This document shows, piece after piece, positions 1 through 8,535 of a stretch of DNA of 64,000 nt (the stretch's first letter is position 1; each line of letters begins with the position of its first letter). Origin of the DNA: Clostridiales bacterium. GTDB taxonomy: Bacteria > Bacillota > Clostridia > Oscillospirales > Oscillospiraceae. Location: NCBI GenBank assembly GCA_019423635.1, contig JAHZBA010000011.1, forward strand, positions 12,305 through 76,304, in the 5' to 3' direction. The notes under the pieces were generated by a model. That model saw only the letters and a list, made by a program, of their open reading frames with translations, ran no database searches and was not told where the DNA came from. The translations under genes were made by a program, and so were the position numbers.

Positions 1-368
1 AGGAAGGTGGTCCCGGACAGCAGCGCCTCGCAGTAGGTCAGCTGGCGGGAGGCATAGCGGTCGTCGTCGTCCAGCAGCGTATAGAACCAATTCGTATCCG
101 CAAACGCCTGATTCTGCTCCCAAAGGGTCAAATCGTCACCCATTCCCCGGGCCAGGGTCATATCCCCGTGGCAGTGGGCGTTGACCAGACCCGGCATCAG
201 AATCCGGTTCTCTCCGTCAATCCACAGCTCACACGCGCTCTTTTCAATCTTTCCCGGCGTCACCCAGGCAATCCGGCCGTCCTTCACGCCTACGGAGCCG
301 AGAAACGGCTCATATCCGTTGGCCGCGGAGACAATCACCGCCTGGTGAATCCCGATGTCAAACCTCAT
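1..368 (-). CDS. Amidohydrolase, SAH/MTA deaminase-like (partial, C-terminus beyond window)
   Basis: Only the first 122 residues lie in the window; the gene continues past position 1. The N-terminal beta domain leads into MPGLVNAHCHGDMTLARG, with the metal-binding HxH at residues 65 and 67. This is typical of the TRZ/ATZ amidohydrolase branch that deaminates S-adenosylhomocysteine, methylthioadenosine or 5'-deoxyadenosine. It starts 12 bases after the alcohol dehydrogenase stop, so it should be the last visible gene of the deo operon. A purine-nucleoside deaminase fits that setting, but chlorohydrolase or guanine-deaminase relatives share the motif and substrate cannot be decided from this fragment. 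Confidence 0.75.
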   Translation of the reverse strand, partial: MRFDIGIHQAVIVSAANGYEPFLGSVGVKDGRIAWVTPGKIEKSACELWIDGENRILMPGLVNAHCHGDMTLARGMGDDLTLWEQNQAFADTNWFYTLLDDDDRYASRQLTYCEALLSGTTF

Positions 369-380
369 GCCTCCGTCCCT

Positions 381-1547
381 TTACAAAGCGGCCCGGTAGA
401 TGGCCTCCACGTCCTCCACATTCAGGGGATGGAAGAAGCCCACGTCTCCATAGGCGCAGACCTGCCGGGCCATCAGAGGCACCCGTTCGTCGGTCTCCAC
501 GCCCACGTCGCCGAGCTTCCGGGGCCCGCCCAGGAAGTCGAAGAACAGCCGCATCTGGCGGATGCCCTCCCGGGCCGTGCGCATGGGGTCGTAGTAATCC
601 ATCTCCACGCCGAAGACCCGGTTGGCAAACTGGGCGAACCGCTGCACGCTGTTTTCATCCAGTACATGCTCTGCCCAGTGGGGAAAGAGGATGGACAGCG
701 CGGCGCCGTGGACGGTGCCGTACTGGGCGGAGAGCTGGGCCGCCAGGGCGTGGGTGCCCCAATCCTGGTTCCGCCCCACCGCCAGCAGACCGTTGTGGGC
801 CACAATGGAGGTCCACATGAACTCGGCCCGGATCACGGGGTCCCGGAGATTTTTCATGAGCTTGTGGGCGTTGGAGATGATGGATTTCATCACACCCTCG
901 CACATGTAGTCCGTAAGATCCACATCCACGGAGGTGGAGAAGTACCGCTCCATCACGTGGGCAAACATATCAATGATGCCGCAGATGGTCTGCTTCTGGG
1001 GAATCCCCAGGGTCAGATCCGGATTCATCAGCGTAAAGGCCGGGCGGAGGCAGTCCGCCATGGTGTCCGCCGAGACGCCGCCGTTGTCCAGCACGCTGCC
1101 GTTGCTGGCCTCGCTGCCGGTGGCCGGCAGCGTCATGATGATGCCCACCGGCAAAGACTCCTGAGGAACGGCCTTGCGGCAGTAGAAGTCCCAGAAATCG
1201 CCGTCGTACTTGGCCCCGATGCCCACGGCCTTGGCCGTGTCGATGACACTGCCGCCGCCGGCCGCCAGGATGCAGCCGATGCCCTCCTTGCGGACCATCT
1301 CAATGCCCTGGTAGACCAGCTCCGCCTTGGGGTTGGGCCGGACGCCGGAGAGCTCGAACACCGTCAGCCCGGCCTCCTTCAAGGCCCCCGTCACCCGGTC
1401 ATAGAGACCGGACTTGTAGGTGAACTCGTCACCGTAGTGGACGAACAGGACCTTATCGGAGTACCGCTTGACCTCCCGGCCGCAAAGCAGATCCGCATCC
1501 TGTTCCAGAATGAATTTTGTGGGCGTATAGAACTCAAAGCTCTGCAT
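381..1547 (-). CDS. Iron-containing alcohol dehydrogenase (butanol dehydrogenase/YqhD type)
   Basis: A group III metal-dependent alcohol dehydrogenase of normal length. The nucleotide-binding GGGS loop lies near residues 99-102 and the metal ligands are Asp195, His199 (IIDMFAHVMERYF), His268 and His282 (GTVHGAALSILFPHW), numbered from a GTG two codons upstream. The ATG at 1547 is preferred because GGGAG sits seven bases before it, while the GTG at 1553 is almost on top of the Shine-Dalgarno. It probably reduces an aldehyde to an alcohol with NAD(P)H. Its position in a deoC/deoB operon suggests acetaldehyde released by DeoC as the substrate; that is inference. Confidence 0.88.
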   Translation of the reverse strand: MQSFEFYTPTKFILEQDADLLCGREVKRYSDKVLFVHYGDEFTYKSGLYDRVTGALKEAGLTVFELSGVRPNPKAELVYQGIEMVRKEGIGCILAAGGGSVIDTAKAVGIGAKYDGDFWDFYCRKAVPQESLPVGIIMTLPATGSEASNGSVLDNGGVSADTMADCLRPAFTLMNPDLTLGIPQKQTICGIIDMFAHVMERYFSTSVDVDLTDYMCEGVMKSIISNAHKLMKNLRDPVIRAEFMWTSIVAHNGLLAVGRNQDWGTHALAAQLSAQYGTVHGAALSILFPHWAEHVLDENSVQRFAQFANRVFGVEMDYYDPMRTAREGIRQMRLFFDFLGGPRKLGDVGVETDERVPLMARQVCAYGDVGFFHPLNVEDVEAIYRAAL

Positions 1548-1568
1548 ATGCACGCTCCCTTTCTGTTC

Positions 1569-2735
1569 TCACGGTTTGATGCTGTCCAGAAACGACTCCC
1601 CGGCGGGAAAATGCAGCCCGAAGTAGGCCGAGGCCGTGGCCGCGATGTCCGCGAACGTCTCCCGGACGCCCAGGTTGACGCCCTGCCGCACCTGGGGACC
1701 GCAAACCAGCAGCGGGATATACTCCCGGGTGTGGTCCGTGCCCGGCGTGGTGGGATCGCAGCCGTGGTCCGCGGTAATCAGGAGGATGTCGTCCTCCCGG
1801 AGACCGGAGAGGATCTCCGGCAGCTTTTCATCAAAATACTCCAGCGCGGCACCGTAGCCCTGCGGATTGTTCCGGTGTCCGTACAGCATATCGAAGTCCA
1901 CCAGATTCACAAAGAGCAGTCCGTCGAACTCCCGCTTGTGCAGATAGTCGATGGTGGCCGCAATCCCGTCGTGATTATTCTTGGTGTGATTGACCTCCGT
2001 GATTCCCCGGCGGTTGAAAATATCCTCAATCTTCCCCACCGCGATCACGTCTTTTCCGTTCTCCTTGAGCTGATCCAGCAGCGTGTAGCCGGGAGGGTCC
2101 ACGGAGAAATCCTTGCGGTTCTCCGTCCGGGTATACTTCCCGTCTCCGCCCACGAAGGGCCGGCAGATGATCCGGCTCACCGTGTCGTCTCCGCTCATGA
2201 GCTCCCGGGCAATCCGGCAGATCTCATACTGCCGCTCCAGCGGGATGACCTCCTCGTGCATGGCAATCTGCATGAGGCTGTCCGCCGAGAGGTAGACGAT
2301 GGGGTACCCCGTGCGGACGTGCTCGTCTCCCAGCACCTGGATGATCTCCGTGCCGGAGGCCGGGTAGTTGCCGATCACCTTCGTGCCGATCCGCCGCTCC
2401 AGCTCCTGAATGATCCGGTCCGGGAAGTGCTCCCCGAACACCCGGAAGGGCGTTTCCACCACCAGCCCGGCAATCTCAAAATGGCCGTTGGTGGTGTCCT
2501 TGGCCTTGGCCCGCTCGGCGCACTTTCCGTAGCAGCCTTTCGGCTGCGCTGTGCCGGGCAGCCCCAGGCCGTCGATGTTGTAGAGCCCCAGCTCCACCAG
2601 ATGGGGAATTCTCAGCTCTCCCACGGCCTCCTTGACATGCTTCAGCGTAAAGGCGCCCTGATCGCCGAAAGCGGCGGCATCCGGCAGCTCCCCCACGCCG
2701 CAGCTGTCCAGAACAATGATGGTAAATCTTCCCAT
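1569..2735 (-). CDS. deoB: Phosphopentomutase
   Basis: Interconverts (deoxy)ribose 1-phosphate and 5-phosphate in nucleoside catabolism. The 388-residue length is standard. It opens with MGRFTIIVLDSCGVGELPDA, whose Asp10 is a metal ligand in the alkaline-phosphatase-like fold, carries KDTTNGH at residues 79-85 (the segment holding the phosphothreonine in studied enzymes), and has a C-terminal metal site in TADHGCDPTTPGTDHTRE. It lies 15 bases ahead of the alcohol dehydrogenase and just after the VOC gene. With DeoC in the same operon it feeds deoxyribose 5-phosphate to the aldolase. Confidence 0.96.
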   Translation of the reverse strand: MGRFTIIVLDSCGVGELPDAAAFGDQGAFTLKHVKEAVGELRIPHLVELGLYNIDGLGLPGTAQPKGCYGKCAERAKAKDTTNGHFEIAGLVVETPFRVFGEHFPDRIIQELERRIGTKVIGNYPASGTEIIQVLGDEHVRTGYPIVYLSADSLMQIAMHEEVIPLERQYEICRIARELMSGDDTVSRIICRPFVGGDGKYTRTENRKDFSVDPPGYTLLDQLKENGKDVIAVGKIEDIFNRRGITEVNHTKNNHDGIAATIDYLHKREFDGLLFVNLVDFDMLYGHRNNPQGYGAALEYFDEKLPEILSGLREDDILLITADHGCDPTTPGTDHTREYIPLLVCGPQVRQGVNLGVRETFADIAATASAYFGLHFPAGESFLDSIKP

Positions 2736-2743
2736 GGCACGCC

Positions 2744-3181
2744 TCAGAGCAGTCCTGGGCCGTTGCCCTCTTCCCAGGCAAAGACCTCCCAGATGTTCTT
2801 CTCATAGTCCAGGAAGTACGCCGCCCGGGAGCCGAAGGGATAGGTGGTGGGCTTTTGGAAGCACTCTACGCCGTTGGCGGTCAGCTCCTCGTAGATGGCG
2901 TCCACATCCCCCAGCTCCGGCACCTTCACCGCCAGCATGAAGTGGTGGCCGTAGGGGCCCAGGTGTTCATCCCCCATGGCCTCAATCACGCCGTCCTTCT
3001 GCCACAGGGTAACCGCCGTGCCCTGGAAATCGAACTGGGCGTAGTTGGCGTGCTCCGGGTCCGGCTGCAGGCGGATCACCTTGAACCCGAATTTCTCCGT
3101 GTAAAACTTCAGGCTGCCCCAGAAGTCGTCTACAAAAAGGCAGATGTCATTCAGCTTTGTCAGCTTTTCCAAACTGCTCAT
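2744..3181 (-). CDS. VOC (glyoxalase/bleomycin-resistance fold) protein
   Basis: A 145-residue single-domain protein with two beta-alpha-beta-beta-beta modules: LTKLNDICLFVDDFWGSLKFY opens the first and GHHFMLAVKVPELGDVDAIY the second, ending in YFLDYEKNIWEVFAW. These are typical of vicinal-oxygen-chelate proteins. It lies between the transaldolase-like gene and deoB with short gaps, so it is probably cotranscribed. Possible roles are handling methylglyoxal formed from triose phosphate or epimerising a pathway intermediate, but family membership alone does not fix a reaction. Confidence 0.8.
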   Translation of the reverse strand: MSSLEKLTKLNDICLFVDDFWGSLKFYTEKFGFKVIRLQPDPEHANYAQFDFQGTAVTLWQKDGVIEAMGDEHLGPYGHHFMLAVKVPELGDVDAIYEELTANGVECFQKPTTYPFGSRAAYFLDYEKNIWEVFAWEEGNGPGLL

Positions 3182-3200
3182 GTCCGCTCCTTTGCTGCGC

Positions 3201-4523
3201 TCAGCGCTTGTCCGCCGTGTTGTTCACCGCGTTCATGAATCTCCTCTGGTAAGTAATGATCTGGGGAGAGGCGGTGTACTGGGCCAGGTAGATGGGCTCC
3301 GTGGTAATCACGATCTTGTCCAGCACATCCTGGAACTCCTCCTCCGCCAGCAGCTTATCCAGCTCCGGATACTGCCGGGAGCCCGCAATGGAGCAGATAA
3401 TCAGGCGGGTGTTCTCCAGGTTGCAGTCCTTGAGCATCCGCAGGTTGTGGCGGACGCCGTCCATGCCGTCAAAGCCCCGGCAGTTGTTGAAGTCCCGGTA
3501 GGTCAGCGTCTCCCGGGCCAGCTTCTCCACCTCGGCAAGGTCCAGCTCCGCCTCGCTCTTGGGCAGGAAGTCCACGTCCACAAAGTAGCTGCGCAGGGTC
3601 CTGAGGAACTGGAGGTCCCGGGTGGCATCAAAGGCGCTGAGCATTCCGGCCACATAAGTGCTGGTCATCATGCGCTTGTTGATAAAGCTGTTGATGAAGT
3701 AGGGCCGGGCCTGGAGGGCCATGCCGGTCTGCCAGGGCTCGAACATCAGCGTGTAGTTTACCCGGTAGCCGTGCTCCTGAAGGGCCAGCGCCAGATTGTG
3801 GCCGTAAAAATAGTCCTCAGTCTTGGCCTGGTCATAGCGGATGGGGAACTTCTTGTCGCCCTCGATCAGGGTGTGGACATTTTTGCCGTTCACCGGGCCC
3901 GTGTGGGGCACCTTGATGACCACGCGGTACTCCGAGAGCATCTCCTTGAACCGGGCGGCCTCCTCCAGGATCTCGCTGAGGTCCGCAAAGGGGTTGTTCA
4001 GCTCAATGCTGATGTCGCAGCCGGGCCCGAGAATCCGGCCGATCTCCTGCATCACCTCGTCGCGGTTTTTGTACTTGTTGCCCACGTTCTCCTTGGGATC
4101 GTTGATGAACAGGTCATAGATGATGCCGGGGTTGCAGGTGAGGTTGCCGATCAGATTCTTGATGGGCTCGATCTCATAGGGGTTGGCGGAGTCCGCGGAG
4201 AAGATGAACTTGGTGGGGCGCTTTTGGCCGTTCTTATCGTAGTTGATATCCCGCTTGAGGTCGATCAGCAGCTCATGGTTCTGCCCCATGAGGTACTCCA
4301 CCCGGAAGCCCGCCGGCGTCTCCCCTGCGGGAACCTTGAAGTAGTCAATGACCTTCCTGAACTCCTTGGTCACGCCGATAAACTTCACCGCCTGGGAGAG
4401 AAACCGAAACTCGTCAAAGCTGACCTCCTTGTCCAGGGCCCGCATGGCATAGCTCTCGTCGCCGGGAATCAGCTTGACGTTCTCGCCCAGCAGGGCCTGG
4501 AGGTTAAAATGGATGGTATTCAA
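3201..4523 (-). CDS. Transaldolase-like TIM-barrel protein
   Basis: A 440-residue protein without an obvious everyday name. Its middle resembles the transaldolase/fructose-6-phosphate aldolase core: VVIKVPHTGPVNGKNVHTLI at about 201-220 matches the strand with the Schiff-base lysine (Lys204 here), followed by VNYTLMFEPWQTGMALQA and then YFINSFINKR, in the order seen in transaldolases (TLVFS..QA..A, then YISPFVGR). About 100 N-terminal and 120 C-terminal residues are extra. It is the second gene of the deo operon, so an aldol reaction on a pentose- or deoxypentose-derived phosphate is a reasonable guess. The true substrate is unknown. Confidence 0.65.
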   Translation of the reverse strand: MNTIHFNLQALLGENVKLIPGDESYAMRALDKEVSFDEFRFLSQAVKFIGVTKEFRKVIDYFKVPAGETPAGFRVEYLMGQNHELLIDLKRDINYDKNGQKRPTKFIFSADSANPYEIEPIKNLIGNLTCNPGIIYDLFINDPKENVGNKYKNRDEVMQEIGRILGPGCDISIELNNPFADLSEILEEAARFKEMLSEYRVVIKVPHTGPVNGKNVHTLIEGDKKFPIRYDQAKTEDYFYGHNLALALQEHGYRVNYTLMFEPWQTGMALQARPYFINSFINKRMMTSTYVAGMLSAFDATRDLQFLRTLRSYFVDVDFLPKSEAELDLAEVEKLARETLTYRDFNNCRGFDGMDGVRHNLRMLKDCNLENTRLIICSIAGSRQYPELDKLLAEEEFQDVLDKIVITTEPIYLAQYTASPQIITYQRRFMNAVNNTADKR

Positions 4524-4558
4524 ATCGTTCCTTCCTTTCCTCTGTCTCGCCGCAGAAA

Positions 4559-5248
4559 TTACAGGGTCGCCAGATAGGCCCTGTACTGCTCCACCACCTT
4601 GCCGGCGCTCCGGGTGCCGATCAGGCTGACGCCCATGTGATCGAACATGAACATGGCGGCGGCCAGAGTGAAGGTGCGGGGCACGCCGGAGACCTTGATC
4701 TTCGTGTCGCCGGAGAGGTTGTCCTTCATAATCTGGACCTGATTCATATCCGGGAACGCCTGGCTGCCGGTGGCCGTTTTGACATAGGTAATGCCGTGCT
4801 CGCAGCAGATCTTGGTCAGTGTTGCAATCTCCTCATCCGTGAGGAAACCCACCTCGAAAATCAGCTTGCTGTCCGCCTTGGCCTCCCGGCACATGTCGGC
4901 GAAGGTCTTCACCTCGTCGTGAACCAGGGCCAGGTTGCCGTCCTTCAGGGCGCCGACATTGATGACCATGTCGCAGGCGCCGCAGCCGGCCTTCAGCATC
5001 TCCTCCAGCTCCAAATACTTCACCTTGCTGATGGCGGTTCCGTAGGGGAAGCCAATCACCGCGCTGTAAGGCACGCCGGTGCCGGCCAGCTCTTTTTTCG
5101 CAGTCTCAATCCAGCAGCTGTTGACATTGATGGAGTTCACCTGGTATTTCGCGGCGGTGGCGCAGGCCGCTTTTACATCGTTCTCCTGCACGTTGGGCGC
5201 AAGCAGGGCCAGGTCAAAGTGCTTTGCAAATTCCTGAACTGTGAGCAT
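4559..5248 (-). CDS. deoC: Deoxyribose-phosphate aldolase
   Basis: Cleaves 2-deoxyribose 5-phosphate to acetaldehyde and glyceraldehyde 3-phosphate. The Schiff-base lysine is Lys157 in GITYVKTATGSQ, with Asp93 in CDMVINVGAL and Lys185 in KIKVSGVPRT as the supporting residues. The ATG at 5248 (229 residues) is chosen because GGGAGG lies ten bases upstream; a TTG 18 bases earlier would place that Shine-Dalgarno inside the gene. It is the first gene of a six-gene minus-strand operon. The C-terminal phosphate loop (SLIGTRSAG) differs slightly from the usual GTSSG but is recognisable. Confidence 0.93.
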   Translation of the reverse strand: MLTVQEFAKHFDLALLAPNVQENDVKAACATAAKYQVNSINVNSCWIETAKKELAGTGVPYSAVIGFPYGTAISKVKYLELEEMLKAGCGACDMVINVGALKDGNLALVHDEVKTFADMCREAKADSKLIFEVGFLTDEEIATLTKICCEHGITYVKTATGSQAFPDMNQVQIMKDNLSGDTKIKVSGVPRTFTLAAAMFMFDHMGVSLIGTRSAGKVVEQYRAYLATL

Positions 5249-5284
5249 CTGAATCGTACCTCCCAATGAAATTTTGGTGTCCCC

Positions 5285-5313
5285 ATATTAACATCATTTC
5301 CTACTCGTGTCAA
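5285..5313 (-). promoter_or_regulatory. Sigma-A promoter of the deo operon
   Basis: On the minus strand TTGACA (5313-5308) is followed after 17 bases by TAATAT (5290-5285), about 37 bases before the deoC ATG. Confidence 0.8.
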
Positions 5314-5754
5314 CATAATTTTCGTTATTTCTATTTCTTTTTTTATTAAATTATCTTTTTTATCAAATTATTTTGAAACTTTTACTTCCGGTTGGAATTG
5401 TCTGCCCGGCGCGCAAACGATTACTCCTCCGATCTCCGAAAATTTCCTCTTCCATTTTTCCGCATTTCCCCGCCGGACGCATTCCCTGCATTTCATGATC
5501 CCTCCCGCCCCATTCGTCACAAGCCCCTTGCCCCGGCAGACGCTTTCTGATATAGTCAAATGCAGCTATGACTTCTCTTGCCGGCCGCACGGCGCGGATA
5601 CATCCTGCCCGTGCGGCCAGGCGCGCCTGTGTGCGAATCCCGGCTGCGGCAGTACTGCGCGCGCCCTGTGAAGTCCGGCGCAGGGAGCCGCTGCGCCGCC
5701 TGTAAAAAAACGCCGCCCTCTTTCGCACGGCGGCCTCTTGAGGGGGGAATTTTG
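5314..5754. other. Intergenic region, no supported gene
   Basis: Between the deoC promoter and the LytTR regulator. The left 80 bases are very AT-rich, the rest returns to high GC. Frames that stay open here lack a Shine-Dalgarno and recognisable content. The promoter of the regulator must lie here but I could not assign it. Confidence 0.6.
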
Positions 5755-6465
5755 ATGATCCGATGCGCAGTCTGCGACGACGACCCCCGGACGCGGGAGC
5801 AGCTCTCCGCTCTGCTGGCCGGCTTTCGGCAGGCGCAGACCCCGCTCTTTCACGTCGAGTGCTTCCCAAGCGGCGCGGCCCTGCTGGACTGCCCCAGCGC
5901 CTTCGATCTCATCTTTCTGGATATTCAAATGCCCCCGCCCGACGGCATGGAGACCGCCCGGCAGCTGCGGCAGCGGGGCTTCCAGGGCCTTCTGCTCTTT
6001 ATCACCGTCCTGCGGGAGGCCGTGTATGACGCCTTTGCCGTTCAGGCCTGGGACTACCTGCTCAAGCCCCTGGACCAGGAGCGGTTCCGCCGCACCATGG
6101 ACCGCGCCCTCCTCGCCCTGGAGCGCCGGGAGTCCCCCCGCCTCCTGCTCCAGGGAAAACAGGGCCGTCAGGTGATCCCCTTTGAGGAGATCACCTTCTG
6201 CGAGGTCCTGGGCCGCCGGATCGACCTCCACCTGCGCAGCGAACCTGCCGCCGTCCACACCGGCCGGCTGGAGGCCCTGGAGCGCCAGCTGGACAGCCGC
6301 TTTTTCCGCTGCCACCGGAGCTACCTTGTCAACCTGGACGAGGTCCGGCACTGCGCCGGCGGGCGGATCACCCTGTCCGACGGCAGCCAGGTCCCTCTCT
6401 CCCGTCTGCGGGAAACCGCGTTCACCCAGGCGCTTTTGCGCCGCATGAAGGGGAGGGTGTTCTGA
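5755..6465 (+). CDS. LytTR-family response regulator
   Basis: A 236-residue AgrA/LytR-type regulator. The receiver has the acidic cluster CDDD at residues 7-10, the phosphoacceptor Asp56 in DLIFLDIQMP and the conserved Lys in LLKPLD. From about residue 130 follows a LytTR DNA-binding domain, with EITFCEVLGRRIDLHL, FFRCHRSYLVNLDEV and VPLSRLRE. The ATG follows AGGGGGGAATTTTG. The kinase begins two bases after the stop, so the pair is one operon. No LytTR-type repeat or target gene could be assigned in the window; the coiled-coil gene downstream is only a positional candidate. Confidence 0.92.
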   Translation: MIRCAVCDDDPRTREQLSALLAGFRQAQTPLFHVECFPSGAALLDCPSAFDLIFLDIQMPPPDGMETARQLRQRGFQGLLLFITVLREAVYDAFAVQAWDYLLKPLDQERFRRTMDRALLALERRESPRLLLQGKQGRQVIPFEEITFCEVLGRRIDLHLRSEPAAVHTGRLEALERQLDSRFFRCHRSYLVNLDEVRHCAGGRITLSDGSQVPLSRLRETAFTQALLRRMKGRVF

Positions 6466-6466
6466 G

Positions 6467-7717
6467 ATGGTGCTTCTGCTTCTCCCCGCTCTCCAGATTC
6501 TCTTCTTCCTCGGTCTCTTCGCCCGCCTCTCCACGCAGCGTCTGACGCCCCTCCGGACCGCCGGCCCCCTGGCGCTGCTGGCGGCGGCGGAGCTGGCGGC
6601 GGCCGCACTGGGAATTCCCGCCGCGGCGGCGGAGCTCCCGCTCTTCTATGGGATCAACCGCCTCTTTTTCCGCAGCCGCCCCGCCCTCTCCGCCGCGGCC
6701 TCCCTCCTGGCCTTTGACGTCTCCCTGCTCTCTTTCGGGATCTGCGACTCCGTCGACGCCCTGCTGCTGCCGCTGGTCCCGGAGACAGCCTGGCACCTTC
6801 TGCTCTTTGGGAGCACCGCCGCGGCCCTGGCGCTGTGCGCCGTCTGCTGCTGCCTGCTCCCCCGCCTGCTGCCCCGGAAAACCACGCCGGCCCTGTGGAC
6901 GCTCCTGCTGCCCGGTCTCTTTCTCTCTGCGGTGGAGCTGCCCATTCTGCGGCAGGTGTACGGAGTCGCCCGCCTGCCGGCACCGGCGGAACCCGCCAGG
7001 CATCTGATGCTCCTGCTCCTGCAGCTTCTGGGCCTTGGCGCCCTCCTCTGCGCGCTGTATATCTACCGGCGGTCCTGTCTGGGCCTGCAAACCCAGGCGG
7101 CGCTGGACGCCCTGACCCAGGCCGCCCATGCCCAGGCCGTCTACGTGGAGGAGGCCCGGAGCCGGGAGGCGGCGGAGCGCTCCTTCCGCCACGATCTCCG
7201 CCAGCACCTGACGGTCCTGGCCGGTCTTCTGGAGTCCGGCCGGCCGGAGGAGGCCCGGTCCTATCTGAAGCAGCTGGAGATCTCCGCCGCCCCGCTCTTT
7301 CCCGTCTGCCCCACCGGCCACCCGGCGGTGGACGTTCTGCTGCGGGAGAAGCTGGCGCTGGCCGCCGCCCGCGGGATCTCCACGGAGGTCTCCATCACCC
7401 TGCCCCCGGCCTGCGGCGTGGACGAGCTGGACCTGTGCGTCATCTTCGCCAACGCCCTGGACAACGCCCTCCGCGCCTGCGCTGCCGTTCAGGAGGCGCC
7501 ATACCTCCGCGTCCGCGGGGAGCGGCAGGGGGACTTCTGCCTGCTGTGCTTTGAAAACAGCTGTCTCCCGGGCCCCCCGCCCCAGGCCGGCGTGGGCCTT
7601 GGCAACATCCGCTCCGCCGCGGAGAAGTACGGCGGCGCCGTCACCGCGGAAAAGCGCGGCGGCGGCTTCTCTCTCCACGTGCTGCTGAACATCTCAGAGC
7701 GGCAAAACGGCAGCTGA
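6467..7717 (+). CDS. GHKL-type sensor histidine kinase (AgrC-like)
   Basis: A 416-residue membrane kinase. Roughly the first 200 residues are hydrophobic and form about six membrane segments. The phosphoacceptor box is SFRHDLRQHLTVLAGLL with His242, then a GHKL ATPase domain with LCVIFANALDNALRAC (N box) and GVGLGNIRSAAEKYGG (G box). The layout fits the quorum/peptide-sensing kinases that partner LytTR regulators, and its partner is immediately upstream. No peptide precursor or AgrB-like protease is visible nearby, so the signal is unknown. Confidence 0.9.
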   Translation: MVLLLLPALQILFFLGLFARLSTQRLTPLRTAGPLALLAAAELAAAALGIPAAAAELPLFYGINRLFFRSRPALSAAASLLAFDVSLLSFGICDSVDALLLPLVPETAWHLLLFGSTAAALALCAVCCCLLPRLLPRKTTPALWTLLLPGLFLSAVELPILRQVYGVARLPAPAEPARHLMLLLLQLLGLGALLCALYIYRRSCLGLQTQAALDALTQAAHAQAVYVEEARSREAAERSFRHDLRQHLTVLAGLLESGRPEEARSYLKQLEISAAPLFPVCPTGHPAVDVLLREKLALAAARGISTEVSITLPPACGVDELDLCVIFANALDNALRACAAVQEAPYLRVRGERQGDFCLLCFENSCLPGPPPQAGVGLGNIRSAAEKYGGAVTAEKRGGGFSLHVLLNISERQNGS

Positions 7718-7787
7718 CGGCAAAGCCCTTGCAATCCCCCCGCCGGGGCGCTACAGTGGACTCATTCCAGAAAACAGGAGGAATCCT

Positions 7788-8243
7788 ATGGACCCCATTT
7801 CCACAGCCCTGCCGTCGCCGGCCCCCCTCTCCGGCACCGCTGCGCCCCAGCAGGCCCCGCTCCCCCGGGAAGCGGCAGAGCGCCCCTCCCCCCATCCGGC
7901 ATATGACGAATACGTCCCCCAGGAGGAATCCCCCGCCGCCTCCGGCCGCTACTGGATCGGCCGGGATGGAGACGGCGCGCCGAAGGTCTTCTTTGACGAT
8001 CCGGAGGCCGGGGAACCGGAGGCCGCCGGCCGGCCGGCGGAGCGCTGCGTCTGCAGCACCGATCAGGTGGACCGGGAGATCCGACAGCTGCGGGAGGAGC
8101 AGGCACAGCTGGAGAAGCAGCTCCGAAGCGAGACGGACGAGGCCGCCCGCAGGACTCTCGAGCGCCGGCTGGCGCAGGTGACCCGGGAGCTCTCCCAAAA
8201 GGACAACGACACCTACCGGCGGCAGCACGCCGACTTCTCCTGA
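7788..8243 (+). CDS. Hypothetical protein with C-terminal coiled coil
   Basis: I do not recognise a family for this 151-residue soluble protein. The first 60 residues are rich in proline and alanine, the middle contains RYWIGRDGDGAPKVFFDD, and residues 85-140 are heptad-like (REIRQLREEQAQLEKQLRSE and on). AGGAGGAATCCT precedes the ATG at 7788. It follows the kinase by 70 bases and ends at a strong hairpin, so it may be the last gene of that operon. Confidence 0.6.
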   Translation: MDPISTALPSPAPLSGTAAPQQAPLPREAAERPSPHPAYDEYVPQEESPAASGRYWIGRDGDGAPKVFFDDPEAGEPEAAGRPAERCVCSTDQVDREIRQLREEQAQLEKQLRSETDEAARRTLERRLAQVTRELSQKDNDTYRRQHADFS

Positions 8244-8259
8244 CCCCCCTTCAAATGTC

Positions 8260-8287
8260 AAGGCGGCTCCGAACCCGGAGCCGCCTT
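8260..8287 (+). terminator. Hairpin after the coiled-coil gene
   Basis: A perfect 12-bp stem, AAGGCGGCTCCG with CGGAGCCGCCTT, and a four-base loop, 16 bases after the stop codon. No T-run follows, so termination efficiency is uncertain. Confidence 0.6.
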
Positions 8288-8303
8288 GCTGCGTGTCATT
8301 CCA

Positions 8304-8440
8304 TTGTATTATTTCCGAATTAAAAATTCAGAAATAATACATTTGATTTGAGCCGCTTTGCTCGCCGCCGCAGAGCGACGGCAACCGCAAAGCATGGCAT
8401 ATATTACTTCCGACCTTTTAGTTCGGAAGTAATAATACAA
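8304..8440. repeat. MITE-like palindromic element with hairpin ends
   Basis: A 137-base noncoding element. The outer ends are inverted (TTGTATTATT at 8304-8313 and AATAATACAA at 8431-8440), and each end is itself a hairpin: GTATTATTTC with GAAATAATAC at 8306-8340, and TATTACTTCCGA with its complement at about 8402-8434. The interior is also partly palindromic (GCCGCTTTGC against GCAAAGC). The AT-rich arms stand out from the GC-rich surroundings. Confidence 0.6.
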
Positions 8441-8535
8441 ATCCCGCCGGGGACTCCCGAAAGCCATACGGCGGGCGATATGCGCTTTGCCGCCGGCGGG
8501 AACCAGTTCTCCCGCCGGCGGCAAAGGGTGCGCTC

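Noticed and set aside
168..2807. Plus-strand open frame of 879 codons
   Set aside because: It is the antisense of the alcohol dehydrogenase and deoB, which show clear family motifs; long open antisense frames are common in GC-rich DNA.
5566..6534. Minus-strand 322-codon frame
   Set aside because: Antisense of the LytTR regulator, with low-complexity composition.
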